Positions 6,972 through 7,759 of a stretch of DNA of 7,759 nucleotides are shown piece after piece. The notes beneath the pieces were generated by a model that made no database searches, was not told the DNA's origin, and saw nothing but the letters and a program-made list of their open reading frames with translations. Position 1 is the stretch's first letter. Every line of letters begins with the position of its first letter. The DNA is from Candidatus Dormiibacterota bacterium (GTDB lineage: Bacteria > Chloroflexota > Dormibacteria > Aeolococcales > Aeolococcaceae), in contig PLDZ01000065.1 of NCBI GenBank assembly GCA_003136295.1, positions 8,056 to 15,814 of the forward strand, given 5' to 3'. Both the position numbers and the translations under genes were made by a program.

Positions 6972-7759
6972 ATGCCCATACCGATCGCCGACGGCCGTCC
7001 AATTCGCTGGGGAATCCTTGGCGCGGGCGGCATCGCCAACACCGTCAGCAATGACATCAACCTGACCGAGGGCAACGTCGTCACCGCCGTGGCCGCACGA
7101 GACGCAGACCGCGCCGCGCACTTCGCCTCACGCCATGACGCAGCCCGGAGTTACGGGGACTACGCATCGCTGGTGGACGATGACGAGGTCGACGTGGTGT
7201 ACGTCTCGACAACGCACCCCCACCACCGTGCCCACGCGCTCATGGCGACCGAAGCCGGTAAGGCAGTGCTCATCGAGAAACCCGTCTGTCTCAACGCCGC
7301 AGACGCCCGCGAAGTCTTCGCTGCCGCGACCCAGGCCGGCGTGTTCGCGATGGAGGCAATGTGGACGCGAACCAATCCACTGATTCGCAAGGCGCAGCAG
7401 CTGATTGCCGACGGCGCGATCGGCGAGGTGCGCGGGGTGCGCAACGAGTTCGGACTTGGCCTTCCGTTCGATCCGAGCCATCGCCTGTACGAGCTGGCCA
7501 ACGGAGGCGGCGCGCTGCTCGACCTCGGGGTGTACCCGGTGACCTTCGCATATCTCTTCATGGGGCCCCCCGACGAGGTCCGCACCGTGGGCACGCTGTC
7601 ACCCACCGGCTCCGATGAGACCGTCGCCATGCAGTGGATGTACGGCGATCACCCGGGAGCGCAACTGTGGACCTCGGCGCCAATCCATGCTCCCAACGAA
7701 GCGGCCATCCTTGGCAGCAAGGGGTGGATCTCATTCCTCCCCGAGGCGTACCGCCCGAC
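6972..7759 (+). CDS. Gfo/Idh/MocA-family NAD(P)-dependent oxidoreductase (3' end outside window)
   Basis: The first 262 codons of a dehydrogenase in the Gfo/Idh/MocA family; members are usually 320-360 aa, so about 60-100 residues are missing. The N-terminal Rossmann fold shows WGILGAGGIA (13-22), and AARDADRA (41-48) follows the second strand; an arginine in this position often goes with NADP use. EKPV (102-105) carries the catalytic lysine K103. MEAMWTR (127-133) and GGGALLDLGVYP (178-189), with the probable catalytic pair D184 and Y188, are typical of the dihydrodiol dehydrogenase/D-xylose 1-dehydrogenase/glucose-fructose oxidoreductase branch. There is no signal peptide. It lies 16 nt behind the dehydratase and is surely in the same operon. 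It could be a second aldose 1-dehydrogenase feeding the lactonase, or could interconvert a related sugar or keto-sugar; the sequence does not decide. Confidence 0.87.
   Translation, partial: MPIPIADGRPIRWGILGAGGIANTVSNDINLTEGNVVTAVAARDADRAAHFASRHDAARSYGDYASLVDDDEVDVVYVSTTHPHHRAHALMATEAGKAVLIEKPVCLNAADAREVFAAATQAGVFAMEAMWTRTNPLIRKAQQLIADGAIGEVRGVRNEFGLGLPFDPSHRLYELANGGGALLDLGVYPVTFAYLFMGPPDEVRTVGTLSPTGSDETVAMQWMYGDHPGAQLWTSAPIHAPNEAAILGSKGWISFLPEAYRP

Noticed and set aside
1..7759. Mobile elements, CRISPR arrays, tRNA or rRNA genes, phage defence genes
   Set aside because: No repeat-spacer array, transposase, terminal inverted repeat, cloverleaf or rRNA sequence was seen by eye; nearly all of the window is filled by metabolic genes and one transporter.

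Overview
The window is a high-GC stretch of about 7.8 kb with densely packed genes, frequent GTG starts and strong G/C at third codon positions. This points to a high-GC bacterium. An actinobacterium is my best guess, inferred from codon style and the look of the proteins; no rRNA or other taxonomic marker is present. I see no tRNA, CRISPR array, insertion sequence or prophage gene.

Left block (1-2401, + strand): the 3' part of an MFS transporter of the MFS_3/EntS type, cut by the window edge, followed 37 nt later by a complete YtcJ-type metal-dependent amidohydrolase. The two probably form one transcript, perhaps a transport and hydrolysis unit for an N-acyl or formamide-like compound. The substrate cannot be read from the sequence.

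Right block (2428-7759): a divergent sugar-catabolism locus. Leftward from a 100-bp intergenic region run an SMP-30/gluconolactonase-family lactonase (4216-5139), a zinc-dependent medium-chain dehydrogenase (3203-4216; stop and start overlap as TGATG) and a short-chain dehydrogenase (2428-3171) that resembles 2-keto-3-deoxy-L-fuconate/L-rhamnonate 4-dehydrogenases. Rightward run an IlvD/Edd-family sugar-acid dehydratase (5240-6955) and, 16 nt later, a Gfo/Idh/MocA-family oxidoreductase (from 6972, cut by the window end).

Together these encode consecutive steps of a non-phosphorylative aldose pathway: sugar -> lactone (dehydrogenase), lactone -> aldonate (lactonase), aldonate -> 2-keto-3-deoxyaldonate (dehydratase), and then probably oxidation at C4 to a 2,4-diketo acid (SDR). 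The last step (a diketo-acid hydrolase or an aldolase), a sugar transporter and a regulator are not in the window and may lie beyond its right edge. A 6-deoxy sugar such as L-fucose or L-rhamnose is the favoured substrate class, but this rests mainly on the SDR. The enzyme families are known; the less usual point is their combination, especially an IlvD/Edd dehydratase where the classical fuconate/rhamnonate routes use an enolase-superfamily enzyme.
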